A DNA stretch of 64,000 nt, from contig CAMLGZ010000001.1 in the NCBI GenBank assembly GCA_946479745.1, positions 1-64,000 on the forward strand, given 5' to 3'. Positions 9,862 to 18,354 of this stretch are shown in pieces (within the stretch, counting starts at the first letter, position 1; the number at the start of each line of letters is the position of its first letter). Under the pieces are notes generated by a model. That model was not told the origin of the DNA, did no database searches, and saw only the letters and a program-made list of their open reading frames with translations. The stretch is from an uncultured Pseudoxanthomonas sp. Its GTDB lineage: Bacteria; Pseudomonadota; Gammaproteobacteria; Xanthomonadales; Xanthomonadaceae. A program made the translations under genes and the position numbers.

Positions 9862-9992
9862 GACGGACTCCGGCAGATTTCAATGACAGACATGCGGACC
9901 GCAGCGGCCCACGAACACCGATCTGCGGTTGACGGCAGTTGAATTCAAGCGCGTAAGTGACCGACGATTCAGCTTTCCGAGTTCGCTTCCGC

Positions 9993-10904
9993 ATGCCCGA
10001 CTCTCCTTCCTACCGTGGACGCTTTGCGCCCTCGCCCACCGGTCCTTTGCATTTGGGATCGCTGGTGGCCGCGCTGGGCAGCTGGTTGTTGGCTCGCCAT
10101 GCCCACGGAGATTGGTGGGTGCGGATGGAAGACCTGGATCCACCGCGCGAAGTCGGCGGCGCAGCCGCGCAACAGCTCGCCGTTCTCGACGCTTTTGGTC
10201 TGCGCTCGGACAACGAGGTGGAATGGCAGAGCCGGCGTTCGTCCTTCTATCAGCACGCGCTGGATCGGTTGCTAAGCGAAGGGAAAGCTTTCGCCTGCCA
10301 TTGCAGCCGCAGCGATCTGGCCGCCGACGATGGCATCCATCACCGGTGTACGGGCAAAGTGCAGCGCCCCAATCCGGCCATCCGCTTGCGCGTGCCGCAA
10401 GGGACCACGATCTCGTTCGAAGATGGCCTGCAAGGCGCCATCACCCAGGACGTTTGGCGCGAGGTCGGCGATTTCGTTCTGAAACGGGCCGACGGTTTAT
10501 GGGCTTATCAGCTTGCGGTGGTGGTGGACGACGCAGCGCAAGGCATGACCGATATCGTTCGCGGGGCCGACCTGCTCGATTCCACACCGCGACAGATCCT
10601 GCTCCAGCAGGCATTGGGACTTCCGACGCCGCGCTATTTGCACCTGCCGCTCGTCGTCGATGCCAATGGCCAGAAATTGTCCAAATCGTCCGAGGCCCCT
10701 GCGGTCGACGCGGGCGATCCGCTACCGGCGCTTCATGCCGCCTGGATCGCACTGGGACAGTCTGGCGCGGCGATAGGCGCAAGCTTCGATGCGCCGTCCT
10801 TTCTGGCTTCGGCGCAGGAGGCCTTTACTCGCGATCGGCTGCCGCGCGTGACATTCTTATCACTCGCTGCACTGCACAACGCGGCTGACGCCAACGCTGT
10901 CTAG
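9993..10904 (+). CDS. gluQRS: Glutamyl-Q tRNA(Asp) synthetase
   Basis: 303-residue truncated class I synthetase paralogue that glutamylates queuosine at the wobble position of tRNA(Asp). It has RGRFAPSPTGPLHLGS (HIGH-like), cysteines CHC...HRC of the zinc site, and KLSKS (KMSKS-like) near residue 225, and lacks the anticodon-binding domain. Start ATG 9993 gives MPDSPSYRGRF; a GTG at 9957 in the same frame is possible, and neither has a strong ribosome site. Confidence 0.9.
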   Translation: MPDSPSYRGRFAPSPTGPLHLGSLVAALGSWLLARHAHGDWWVRMEDLDPPREVGGAAAQQLAVLDAFGLRSDNEVEWQSRRSSFYQHALDRLLSEGKAFACHCSRSDLAADDGIHHRCTGKVQRPNPAIRLRVPQGTTISFEDGLQGAITQDVWREVGDFVLKRADGLWAYQLAVVVDDAAQGMTDIVRGADLLDSTPRQILLQQALGLPTPRYLHLPLVVDANGQKLSKSSEAPAVDAGDPLPALHAAWIALGQSGAAIGASFDAPSFLASAQEAFTRDRLPRVTFLSLAALHNAADANAV

Positions 10905-10947
10905 AATCCTTGCAGACCGTCGCTTTCCGACGGAAAAGGAACCCCCC

Positions 10948-11688
10948 ATGACAGCACGCGTCGCATTGGTGACTGGCGGTACCGGCGGTATCGGCAGCGC
11001 CATCTGCAAGAAATTGGCCGATATGGGCCACAAAGTGGCTACCAACTACCGCAACGAGGAAAAGACCCAGGCTTGGCTGCAGCAGATGCGCGAGCAGGGC
11101 TACGACATCACCGCCGTCAAGGGCGATGTATCTTCTCCAGAGGAAGCCGAGGCGCTGGTACGCGAAGTCGAAGCCAAGCTCGGTCCCGTCGATATCCTGA
11201 TCAACAATGCCGGCATCACCCGCGATACCACCTTTCACCGCATGACCTCTTCGCACTGGAACGAGGTGATCAACACCAACCTCAATTCCGTATTCAACAT
11301 GACCCGTCCGGTGATCGAGGGCATGCGCGAACGCAAGTGGGGCCGCGTCATCCAGATCAGCTCGATCAACGGTCAGAAGGGCCAGTACGGCCAGGCCAAC
11401 TACGCCGCCGCCAAGGCCGGCATGCATGGCTTCACCATTTCGCTGGCGCAGGAAAACGCCAAGTTCGGCATCACCGTCAACACCGTATCGCCCGGCTATA
11501 TCGGCACCGACATGGTAATGGCGGTGCCGGAGGAAGTGCGCAACAAGATCGTCGCGCAGATCCCCACCGGCCGCCTGGGCAGCCCGGAGGAAATCGCCTA
11601 CGCGGTGTCCTTCTTCATCCCCGACGAAGCCAGCTGGATCACTGGTGCCAACCTGTCCGCCAATGGTGGGCAGTACATGGGTTGGTAA
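10948..11688 (+). CDS. phbB: Acetoacetyl-CoA reductase PhbB
   Basis: 246-residue short-chain dehydrogenase that reduces acetoacetyl-CoA to (R)-3-hydroxybutyryl-CoA with NADPH for polyhydroxyalkanoate synthesis. Cofactor motif TGGTGGIG at residue ~9, NNAGITRD, catalytic Ser in ISSINGQKGQYGQ, and YAAAK (Tyr/Lys). The GQKGQYGQANYAAAKAG stretch is characteristic of PhbB rather than FabG. A good ribosome site (AAAGGAA) precedes ATG 10948. A second copy lies at 12663, with phaR between them. Confidence 0.9.
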   Translation: MTARVALVTGGTGGIGSAICKKLADMGHKVATNYRNEEKTQAWLQQMREQGYDITAVKGDVSSPEEAEALVREVEAKLGPVDILINNAGITRDTTFHRMTSSHWNEVINTNLNSVFNMTRPVIEGMRERKWGRVIQISSINGQKGQYGQANYAAAKAGMHGFTISLAQENAKFGITVNTVSPGYIGTDMVMAVPEEVRNKIVAQIPTGRLGSPEEIAYAVSFFIPDEASWITGANLSANGGQYMGW

Positions 11689-11751
11689 GAGCATGGGCTG
11701 CAAGAGCCCGACCGACGCAGTGAGTCCGATGAGGACCATACATCCCGACCC

Positions 11752-11884
11752 CGTCATCCCAGCGAAAGCTGGGATCCATTTTGACTTGGCTCCGGATTTG
11801 CGGCCCAACCTCAAAATCAAAATCAAGATGGATGACCAGCCATTCGGCTGTTGAAGAGCGCCTCCAGCTTTCGCTGGGATGACG
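11752..11884. repeat. MITE-like element with 21-bp terminal inverted repeats
   Basis: Perfect 21-bp ends CGTCATCCCAGCGAAAGCTG(G) and its complement at the right end, enclosing about 90 bp that carries no gene. The ends are of the widespread proteobacterial repeat class that reads IPAKAG/IPAFAGMT when translated. The interior holds the module GACCAGCCATTCGGCTGTTG, a near copy of which is found inverted at 53207-53233. Confidence 0.75.
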
Positions 11885-11934
11885 ACCGGGTGGGTTCGGC
11901 TACCTCGCCTTGCCCCGGGCCGACATCGATCTAA

Positions 11935-11954
11935 AAAATGCTGCGCAGCATTTT
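11935..11954. promoter_or_regulatory. 20-bp perfect palindrome upstream of phaR (possible PhaR operator)
   Basis: AAAATGCTGCGCAGCATTTT, about 100 bp before the phaR start, followed by more TGC/GCA-rich sequence (GTTGCAAGCACTGCTGCGCTGCG, 11991-12013). PhaR proteins of other proteobacteria bind TGC-rich dyads and repress their own gene; the assignment here is inference from position and base pattern. Confidence 0.4.
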
Positions 11955-12050
11955 CCTGCTTCCTGAACAGGCCTACCCCGCCCTCCGGCAGTTGCAAGCA
12001 CTGCTGCGCTGCGTCATGCTGCACCTCAGTTGATTTAGAGTGATTGCTCA

Positions 12051-12551
12051 ATGGCTGCGATCCGCATCATCAAGAAGTATCCGAACCGCCGTCTGTACGA
12101 CACCGAGATTTCCAGCTACATCACCATCGAAGACGTGCGCCAGCTGATTGTCGATGGCGAGGACTTCGAAGTCCGCGACGCCAAGACCGGCGACGACCTG
12201 ACCCGCACCGTGCTGCTGCAGATCATCACCGAGCAGGAGCAGGACGGCGAACCGATCCTGTCCACCCAGTTGCTCAGCCACATCATCCGTTTCTATGGCG
12301 ATTCCATGCAGGGCTTCATGGGCAACTACCTGGAGCGCAGCATGACCCTGTTCATGGAGCAGCAGCAGCAGTTCCGCCAGCAGATGGGCGGCATGCTGGG
12401 GCAAACGCCCTGGACCATGATGAATCAGCTGACCGAACGCAACATGGAGTTGTGGCAGGAATTCCAGCGCAACCTCAGCGGCGGCATGGGCCGGCCGACG
12501 GTCAAGCCGGAAACGCCGCAGCGCGAAGCGCCGAAATCGCGTACGCGCTGA
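12051..12551 (+). CDS. phaR: Polyhydroxyalkanoate synthesis repressor PhaR
   Basis: 166 residues. The N-terminal PHB accumulation regulatory domain is very conserved (IIKKYPNRRLYDTEISSYITIEDVRQLI), followed by the second conserved segment LLSHIIRFYGDSMQGFMGNYLE and a Gln-rich, probably PHA-granule-binding region. PhaR represses phasin and its own gene and is released by binding to nascent polymer. It sits between two phbB genes. No strong Shine-Dalgarno is seen; ATG 12051 is the only start giving the complete domain. Confidence 0.92.
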   Translation: MAAIRIIKKYPNRRLYDTEISSYITIEDVRQLIVDGEDFEVRDAKTGDDLTRTVLLQIITEQEQDGEPILSTQLLSHIIRFYGDSMQGFMGNYLERSMTLFMEQQQQFRQQMGGMLGQTPWTMMNQLTERNMELWQEFQRNLSGGMGRPTVKPETPQREAPKSRTR

Positions 12552-12601
12552 GAGTTCCGAATCGAAGCCCCCGAATCGAAGCCTCCGAATCGCAATGCCG
12601 G

Positions 12602-12628
12602 GCCCGCACATCGCTGTGCGGGCTTTTT
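12602..12628 (+). terminator. phaR terminator
   Basis: GCCCGCACA-TCGC-TGTGCGGGC followed by six T residues, 50 bp after the phaR stop, separating phaR from the second phbB. Confidence 0.9.
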
Positions 12629-12662
12629 TAATGTCGACGAAATGGAACCGGAAACGAAAAGC

Positions 12663-13403
12663 ATGAGCAAGCGCGTAGCGATGGTCACCGGCGGCATCGG
12701 TGGATTGGGAACCGAAATCTGCAAGGCGCTGGCGCAGGCCGGGCGCACGGTGATTGCGGTGGACCTGGATTCCCGGGAAGAGCGCGTCGCCTCTTTCAGG
12801 CAGGAAGTGGAAGGCCACGACATCCATTTCGTCGCGGCCGACGTCGCCGATCATCAAAGTTGCGGCGTACTGGTGCGCGACATCGAAAGCCGCCACGGTT
12901 CGCTGGACATCCTGGTCAACAACGCCGGCATCACCCGCGATTCGACTCTGCGCAAGATGGATCGCTCGCAATGGGATGCGGTGCTGGACGTGAACCTGGG
13001 CAGTGCGTTCAACCTTTGCGGGCATGCGGTGGACGGCATGCAGGCGCGCGGTTTCGGGCGCGTGGTCAACATCAGTTCGGTCAGCGGCCAGACCGGCAAT
13101 TTCGGCCAGACCAACTATGCGGCCGCCAAAGCCGGGCTGCATGGCTTCACCATGTCGCTGGCGCGCGAAGTCGCCACCAAAGGCATCACCGTCAACAGCA
13201 TTTCGCCGGGCTACATAGAAACCGCCATGACTGGCGCAATGCCCACGGAGGCGCTGGCCAAGATCACCGCCGCCATCCCCGCCGGACGCATGGGCAAGCC
13301 AAACGATATCGCCCGCACCGTGGCTTTCTTGACCGACGACGCGGCCGGCTACATCACGGGCGCGAATGTGCCGGTGAACGGCGGCCTGTTCATGAGCTTC
13401 TAG
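12663..13403 (+). CDS. phbB: Second acetoacetyl-CoA reductase (PhbB paralogue)
   Basis: 246 residues, same SDR architecture as the gene at 10948: TGGIGGLG, NNAGITRDSTL, ISSVSGQTGNFGQTNYAAAKAG, SPGYIETAMT. Divergence from the first copy is broad, so this is an old paralogue rather than a recent duplication. Start ATG 12663 (MSKRVAMVTGG) is preferred to 12642. The stop codon TAG 13401-13403 shares its final G with the GTAG head of a REP element, and a synonymous copy of the last 13 codons follows at 13490-13529. Confidence 0.85.
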   Translation: MSKRVAMVTGGIGGLGTEICKALAQAGRTVIAVDLDSREERVASFRQEVEGHDIHFVAADVADHQSCGVLVRDIESRHGSLDILVNNAGITRDSTLRKMDRSQWDAVLDVNLGSAFNLCGHAVDGMQARGFGRVVNISSVSGQTGNFGQTNYAAAKAGLHGFTMSLAREVATKGITVNSISPGYIETAMTGAMPTEALAKITAAIPAGRMGKPNDIARTVAFLTDDAAGYITGANVPVNGGLFMSF

Positions 13404-13478
13404 TAGGTCGGGGCTACGCCCCCGACGACATCGCGCGATCTAAGGCTACGAGATGTCGGCCACGTAGGGCCGACCTAC
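13403..13478. repeat. GTAG-type REP palindrome pair after phbB2
   Basis: Left arm GTAGGTCGGGGCTACGCCCC (13403 on), right arm ending GGGCCGACCTAC at 13478, same type as 271-344 and 31229-31303. Confidence 0.75.
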
Positions 13479-13486
13479 AGATCTAG

Positions 13487-13529
13487 CGCGAACGTACCGG
13501 TGAACGGCGGCTTGTTCATGAGCTTCTAG
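13487..13529 (+). pseudogene. Duplicated 3' tail of the second phbB
   Basis: Encodes NVPVNGGLFMSF-stop, identical in protein to the end of the gene at 12663-13403, and is offset from it by 126 bp. Three base differences (AAT/AAC, GTG/GTA, CTG/TTG) are all synonymous. Homology begins abruptly at CGCG and runs through the stop into the following REP arm, so gene end plus repeat form one duplicated unit. Confidence 0.7.
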
Positions 13530-13628
13530 TAGGTCGGGGCTACGCCCCCGACTGCGCGCGCGATCACGGTTCACTGTGGGTCGGCCACGTAGAGCCTGTC
13601 CCGCACTTGGATACGGGGGCAGACCTAC
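13529..13628. repeat. GTAG REP pair between phbB tail copy and SRPBCC gene
   Basis: Left arm GTAGGTCGGGGCTACGCCCC from 13529; middle GTGGGTCGGCCACGTAG; right end GGCAGACCTAC at 13628. CTA 13625-13627 is the minus-strand TAG stop of the next gene, so the repeat again supplies a stop codon. Confidence 0.65.
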
Positions 13629-14164
13629 GGATTCGGTTTCTGCTTCCGCAGGTAATCCGCCAACCCGCCCAACTGCAAACCCTGCACCTTGTCGACCACC
13701 GCAACGAACTTGGTCAGATCGTCCGGGGTATAGCCACCAGCGCGATACCACAGAGTGATGCGCGTGCCGCCCTTTTCTTCCGCGAAACGCCATTCCAGCG
13801 CGCCATTCAGGCCCATGCCCTGCAGCGGGCCCTGGCCGCCAGTCATGCGCATCAACTTGCCGGGGTCGACGAAGGTCACCGTCATGTGCCAAGCCTGCTG
13901 CGCGCCGTTGATTTCGCAGAAGCAGCCGCCGGCTTTTTCGGAAATGGAAAACTTCGAGGCGTCGCCCCACCAGCTGTGGTCGGCGGGCCACCATTTGCCC
14001 ACATCATGGACGAACGCCTTCCAGGCCGTGCCGGAATCGACGGGCACCCATTGCGAGTTCTCCAGGGTGAAACCATTCGGCGCCTGGTCCTTCACTTCCG
14101 CATGCGCGGGCGCATGCAAGCCGCCGAGAACCAGCACGGCAAGCAAACATAGCGACCTGATCAT
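13625..14164 (-). CDS. Secreted SRPBCC-family protein
   Basis: 179 residues with a Sec signal peptide (MIRSLCLLAVLVLGGLHAPAHA). The mature part has the START/SRPBCC (polyketide cyclase/AHSA1-like) pattern: WKAFVHDVGKWWP, FEINGA-type strands, MRMTGGQGPLQGMGL and a final helix VVDKVQGLQLGGLADYL. It probably binds a hydrophobic ligand in the periplasm; the ligand is not identifiable. Start ATG 14164 overlaps the end of the M48 protease gene by 4 bp, so the two are coupled. The stop lies inside a REP element. Confidence 0.75.
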   Translation of the reverse strand: MIRSLCLLAVLVLGGLHAPAHAEVKDQAPNGFTLENSQWVPVDSGTAWKAFVHDVGKWWPADHSWWGDASKFSISEKAGGCFCEINGAQQAWHMTVTFVDPGKLMRMTGGQGPLQGMGLNGALEWRFAEEKGGTRITLWYRAGGYTPDDLTKFVAVVDKVQGLQLGGLADYLRKQKPNP

Positions 14165-15099
14165 GGCGCGCCCGCCGTTCCGGAAGTACCGGCCTGAGAG
14201 CAATACTTCTGGTAGAACTGCTTGGCCTGCGGCATCAGCGACTGCAGATGCTGGATGCGATTGGCCGGATCGGGATGGGTGGAAGCGAATTCGGGCGGAC
14301 GCTGTCCGCCGCCGAGCTCGGACATGCGGTCCCACAATGGAATCGCTTCTTCCGGATTGAAGCAGGCCGCTGCGGCCAGCATCAGGCCCACTTCATCGGC
14401 CTGGCTTTCGTGCTTGCGGCCATAGGGCAGCACTACGCCGTACTGCGTGGCGGCGCCGATGGCCGACATCATGGACTGATCCATGCCGGACACGCCCGCT
14501 GCCACCTGCCCCATCTGCACCAACTTCTGCTGCGCCATGCGCTGGGCACCGTGCCGTTGCAGGGCATGGGCGATTTCGTGCCCCATCACCACCGCCATGG
14601 CGTCGGCGTTCTTGGCCACGGGTATGAGCCCGGTGTAGACCGCGATCTTTCCGCCGGGCAGACAAAACGCATTCGCTTCATCGGACTGGATGACGTTGAC
14701 GTCCCACTGATAACTGCTCAGGTCGGGTGTCGGCTGCTGATGCAAGGCGGCCAGGTCCGCAGCCACCTGCGGCACGCGCGCCACCAGACGTTGCGCTATC
14801 TGGCGGATCTGCTGGCTGGTCTGGTTGTCGGCCGGCAGCAGGGCACGCTGCGCCTGCGCGTCTCCGAGCACCTGCTGATAGGCCTGGGCGCCGAGTTCGG
14901 ACTCTTCCTGCGGCGTCGCCCCGTAATGGGCGTCCTCGCCCGTGTAAGGATCGACCTCTTTGCTGCTGAACCAGCTGAAGGCCGCGTAGCCCGCGAAGGC
15001 AATCAGAATCCACCAGCGCACATTGCCGAACAACCCGCGGCGCCGGGGCGCGCCTTGCTGCTGTTCGTAGCGGCCTTGGCCGAATGGGTCGTTCCTCAT
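14161..15099 (-). CDS. Membrane-anchored M48 metalloprotease
   Basis: 312 residues. One N-terminal membrane helix (about 30-48, WWILIAFAGYAAFSWF), then a periplasmic domain with the HEIAHALQRHG zinc motif and the third ligand region HESQADEVGLMLAA, plus STHPDPANRIQHL near the end, as in the YggG/LoiP and BepA group of envelope-quality proteases. ATG 15099 follows GGAGAGGG. It overlaps the SRPBCC gene by ATGA and follows the SUMF1 lipoprotein gene by 13 bp, suggesting one envelope operon. Confidence 0.85.
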   Translation of the reverse strand: MRNDPFGQGRYEQQQGAPRRRGLFGNVRWWILIAFAGYAAFSWFSSKEVDPYTGEDAHYGATPQEESELGAQAYQQVLGDAQAQRALLPADNQTSQQIRQIAQRLVARVPQVAADLAALHQQPTPDLSSYQWDVNVIQSDEANAFCLPGGKIAVYTGLIPVAKNADAMAVVMGHEIAHALQRHGAQRMAQQKLVQMGQVAAGVSGMDQSMMSAIGAATQYGVVLPYGRKHESQADEVGLMLAAAACFNPEEAIPLWDRMSELGGGQRPPEFASTHPDPANRIQHLQSLMPQAKQFYQKYCSQAGTSGTAGAP

Positions 15100-15112
15100 T
15101 GCCCTCTCCTGT

Positions 15113-16987
15113 TCAGATGCCACGTACCACGCGAAAACCCACCCGCGCACTAGTCATATCCGAATCCGACGCCGAACGCCATGCCGCACGCACCTGGGCC
15201 GGCGAACTGGCCCAGGAACCGCCGCGCACCACGCGCGAACGGCACCCGGGATTGAACCACGAGGCGCCGTCCGCCGGAGCACGGCGATAACTGGCGTGCC
15301 AGCAGTCGCTGACCCATTCGCTGACATTGCTGCCCAGGTCGTACAGTCCGAAAGCGTTCGGCAGATAGCTGCCCCCCGGCGCGGGCCCCCAGTAACCGTC
15401 GCCGTAGGACACGAAGGCATTGTTCCAATGCCGTCCACTGGGCGAAACATCGTTGCCGCCAGTCAGATTGCCGAAGCGCGCGCTGGGCACGCCGCCGCTG
15501 CCCCAGGGATAGCGGCCCTGGGTGCCTGCGCGCAGGGCGTATTCGAGCTCCGCCTCGCTGGGCAGGCGGTAGCTCTTGCCCGTCTGCCCGGATAGCCATT
15601 GCGCATAAGCCTCGGCATCACGCACGCTGACATGCAGGACCGGCAGGCTGTCGGCAGCCCTGGCCCCGGCGTAATCCGATTGCCAGTCCACACCGCTGCG
15701 GCGCGCGAAATTGCCGCTGCGCTCGTCGTAAACGACCGAATGCCCGCGCCGGGTGGCGCGCGGCCGGTAACGGCTGGCCTGCACGAAACGCCGGAATTCG
15801 CCTACCGTGACGGCCTGGCGCGACATGGCGAACCCACGGTCGAAGCGCACGTAGTGCGCGGGTTTCTCCGATTCCGCCGAGCCGAGTTCCGACTCGGTAG
15901 CGCCCATGCGGAAACCGCCATGCGGCACCACAATCATTTCCGGCGCACGCCCACCTGCCGTCATGGCATCGGTGAACGCCTGTCCGGGCCTGAACAAACC
16001 GTAATGCGTGGCCAGATCGATACGCGTGCGGAAATCGGCAGCCACCGTATCGCCCGGCTCGGCGATGCGTAGTACTTCGGCCAGCAATGCCCGCGCAGTG
16101 CGCTGACCGCGAAGCGTGGTCAGGTCGGCGATGCCGCGTTCGCGCAATGCAGCGATACGCGCACTGCGAATGGCACCGACTCGCCGCCGTGCGTCCTCTA
16201 CTGTGGCAGCGGAATCGCGTACCTGCGCCGCCTGCGCCAACCAGCGCGAAGCCGTCTCGAAGTCGCCGCGCGCGGCGGCTTCCTCGGCCTGCCGGATCAT
16301 CGCGCTTTCGCTCGCCGCAAGGCCTTGCAATGCGCGCGCCTGACCGGGCTGCAACAGCAGCACTTCGCGGAAAGGCGTCAACGCCGCCTCACCGGTCTTG
16401 CCGATCTGCCCGGTGCGCAGCAAACGCTCCCCTTCTGCATTCAACCGCCAAAGCTGGTCGGCGACGTCCACCTGCGCAAGGTAAGCGGCGACCGCCGGAT
16501 CGTCCGGGGCCAGAGCCCGTGCCACTGCGCCGATTTCTCCTGCCAGACTCAGGGCATCGGCATCGTCGCTGGCAAGGCGCAACGCGGTTGCGCCTTGCTT
16601 CAGCAAGGCCCGCAACGATTTTTTCAGGCCCTCGGCAACCTGATGATCCTCCGGTGCCAGTGTTTTCAACGCCATGTACAGCGGAATGGCATCGCCGGCT
16701 TCGGCATACAACCGGTTCTGCGCCAATGCACCAGCCGCATCGCGCTTGGCCGTGGCGATGCCCTGGACGGTCAACTCGGGTCGCGGCGGTTGCCAGTTCC
16801 ATGCCGCCGCACCCGTCTCATCGCCGCTTACGGTGATGCTGGGCAGGCGCGGATCGACGGCCTCGGCAGCGGGGGCCGCCGGCGGCGGCGAAGTGCCGGG
16901 CGCGCGCGTGCAGGCCGCCAGGCACACGACCAGACCTAAAGCCAGCGCCGCAGGCGCCAACCGCATCGGATACCGGGTTGCGTGCAT
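15113..16987 (-). CDS. Lipoprotein with C-terminal SUMF1/FGE-type domain
   Basis: 624 residues. Lipoprotein signal with lipobox LVVCLAAC, a central helical TPR-like region (about 80-330), and a C-terminal formylglycine-generating-enzyme/SUMF1 domain (about 350-624: MIVVPHGGFRMGATESE, YRLPSEAELEYALRAG, GLYDLGSNVSEWVSD, VVRGGSWASSP, RVGFRVV). In many bacteria such domains are ligand-binding (C-type lectin fold) partners rather than true FGE. Start ATG 16987 has GGAGGAAG just upstream; 16966 is an alternative. First gene of the trio with the M48 protease and SRPBCC protein. Confidence 0.78.
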   Translation of the reverse strand: MHATRYPMRLAPAALALGLVVCLAACTRAPGTSPPPAAPAAEAVDPRLPSITVSGDETGAAAWNWQPPRPELTVQGIATAKRDAAGALAQNRLYAEAGDAIPLYMALKTLAPEDHQVAEGLKKSLRALLKQGATALRLASDDADALSLAGEIGAVARALAPDDPAVAAYLAQVDVADQLWRLNAEGERLLRTGQIGKTGEAALTPFREVLLLQPGQARALQGLAASESAMIRQAEEAAARGDFETASRWLAQAAQVRDSAATVEDARRRVGAIRSARIAALRERGIADLTTLRGQRTARALLAEVLRIAEPGDTVAADFRTRIDLATHYGLFRPGQAFTDAMTAGGRAPEMIVVPHGGFRMGATESELGSAESEKPAHYVRFDRGFAMSRQAVTVGEFRRFVQASRYRPRATRRGHSVVYDERSGNFARRSGVDWQSDYAGARAADSLPVLHVSVRDAEAYAQWLSGQTGKSYRLPSEAELEYALRAGTQGRYPWGSGGVPSARFGNLTGGNDVSPSGRHWNNAFVSYGDGYWGPAPGGSYLPNAFGLYDLGSNVSEWVSDCWHASYRRAPADGASWFNPGCRSRVVRGGSWASSPAQVRAAWRSASDSDMTSARVGFRVVRGI

Positions 16988-17077
16988 CTTCCTCCACAAT
17001 GTCGGCCCCGAACGGTACGCCGGACGTTAGGCTATTGTCGCCCGAGCCGGCAACCGATGCATTCACGTGGAGATTTC

Positions 17078-18172
17078 GTGCCTCTTTGGATAGATGAACC
17101 CGCCGCCTTGCGCGCGCAGCTGCAATCCCCGCCCGAATGGGTGGGGCTGGACACCGAATTCGTCCGCGAGCGCACTTATTGGCCGCAACTTGCCCTCGTG
17201 CAGATGGCCATCGGCGACCGGATACTGCTGATCGACCCGTTGGCGCCCGGCATCGCCGAAGCGCTGCGGCCTCTGCTGGCCGACCCGGGCGTGCTGAAAG
17301 TAATGCACAGCGCCAGCGAGGACCTGGTGGCCCTGTCGCACGATTGCGGTGTGCTGCCGGCGCCGCTGTTCGATACCCAGATCGCCGCCGCGCTGTGCGG
17401 GCTGGGCGGAGGCATGGGCTACCAGAAACTGGTGCAGGAAATCACCGGCGTGGCCTTGGCCAAGGGCGAGACCCGCTCGGATTGGCTGCGCCGCCCGCTC
17501 AGCGATTCACAGTTGGAATACGCTGCCGACGATGTGGTGCATCTGGGAGCGATCTACCGCGAACTGGATTCCCGCCTGCGTGCGCTGGGACGGCGCGATT
17601 GGCTGGATCAGGACGGCTCCCGCATGCTGGCCAACGCCACCGAGGAAGGCGAACGCTGGCCGCACCTTTCCATGCGCAGTGCGCAGTTCCTGGAGGCGGA
17701 CGCCCAGTTGCGTCTGCTGCGCCTGTTGCGTTGGCGCGATGCGCAGGCAAGGAGCAGCGACAAGCCGCGCAGCTGGATCCTGGATAACGAATTGGCCGCC
17801 AACCTTGCGCGCACACCGCCGGTCGATCGCGCCCAACTGCAGGCGCAGCTGGAATCCCATCCCAAGGCGCCACGCAAACTGGGCGATGCCATCTGGCAGG
17901 CGCTCAGCACTCCGCTTGCCGACGAACTGCAAGCCCCGCGGGCGCGTAATGCCAGCAGCGACGACAAGAACGCCTTGAAACGCTTGCAGGATGCAGTCTC
18001 GGCGCGCAGTGCGGAGCTCGGCCTTCCCGACGGCATCCTGGCGTCGCGCCGTTACCTGGAAGCCCTTCAGGAAACCGGCAACTGGCCTTCGGCGCTTTCC
18101 GGCTGGCGTCGCGCCGAGCTGGAACCGCTGCTTTTGCCGCTGCTCGGTCCGCCTCCTGAAGCCGCGGGCTGA
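17078..18172 (+). CDS. rnd: Ribonuclease D
   Basis: 364 residues. DEDD-type 3'-5' exonuclease domain (GLDTEFVRERTYWPQL, HSASEDLVAL, YAADDVVHLGAIY with the catalytic Tyr/Asp) then HRDC domains in the C-terminal half. It trims tRNA and structured RNA 3' ends. GTG 17078 is taken as start because GTGGAGA lies at the right spacing upstream; ATG 17057 in the same frame is possible. Divergent from the SUMF1 lipoprotein gene. Its 3' side borders the low-GC island. Confidence 0.9.
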   Translation: MPLWIDEPAALRAQLQSPPEWVGLDTEFVRERTYWPQLALVQMAIGDRILLIDPLAPGIAEALRPLLADPGVLKVMHSASEDLVALSHDCGVLPAPLFDTQIAAALCGLGGGMGYQKLVQEITGVALAKGETRSDWLRRPLSDSQLEYAADDVVHLGAIYRELDSRLRALGRRDWLDQDGSRMLANATEEGERWPHLSMRSAQFLEADAQLRLLRLLRWRDAQARSSDKPRSWILDNELAANLARTPPVDRAQLQAQLESHPKAPRKLGDAIWQALSTPLADELQAPRARNASSDDKNALKRLQDAVSARSAELGLPDGILASRRYLEALQETGNWPSALSGWRRAELEPLLLPLLGPPPEAAG

Positions 18173-18180
18173 GCAGGCGC

Positions 18181-18273
18181 TGAACTTCCGCGGTACCTGG
18201 GCGGCAGCTCGGATCCACCCGGAAGATCTATCGGATCAAGGACATGACAAGGCCGGCCAAATGCCGGCTTTTT
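18181..18273 (+). pseudogene. Decayed copy of the tRNA-Ala transcription unit
   Basis: 18181-18213 aligns with 21511-21544, the leader and first 15 nt of tRNA-Ala(CGC), with about 27 of 33 matches and one gap (shared ACTTCC, GTACCTGG, GCGG, AGCTC). Further on, AGGACATGACAAGG resembles the AGGACAACAAAAAGG that follows the tRNA CCA, and both are followed by a GC hairpin with a T-run (here GCCGGC-CAAAT-GCCGGC-TTTTT, 18252-18273). The interior is shortened and cannot fold as tRNA. Confidence 0.45.
18252..18273 (+). terminator. Terminator after rnd / tRNA relic
   Basis: GCCGGC stem, loop CAAAT, GCCGGC, then TTTTT. Confidence 0.75.
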
Positions 18274-18354
18274 CGTAAATGCGGCCTATATGCAGGAACC
18301 GCGGAGGACGTATCCGCCCTGGTCGACCACGAGCGGATTGAGAACTCCAGAAGA

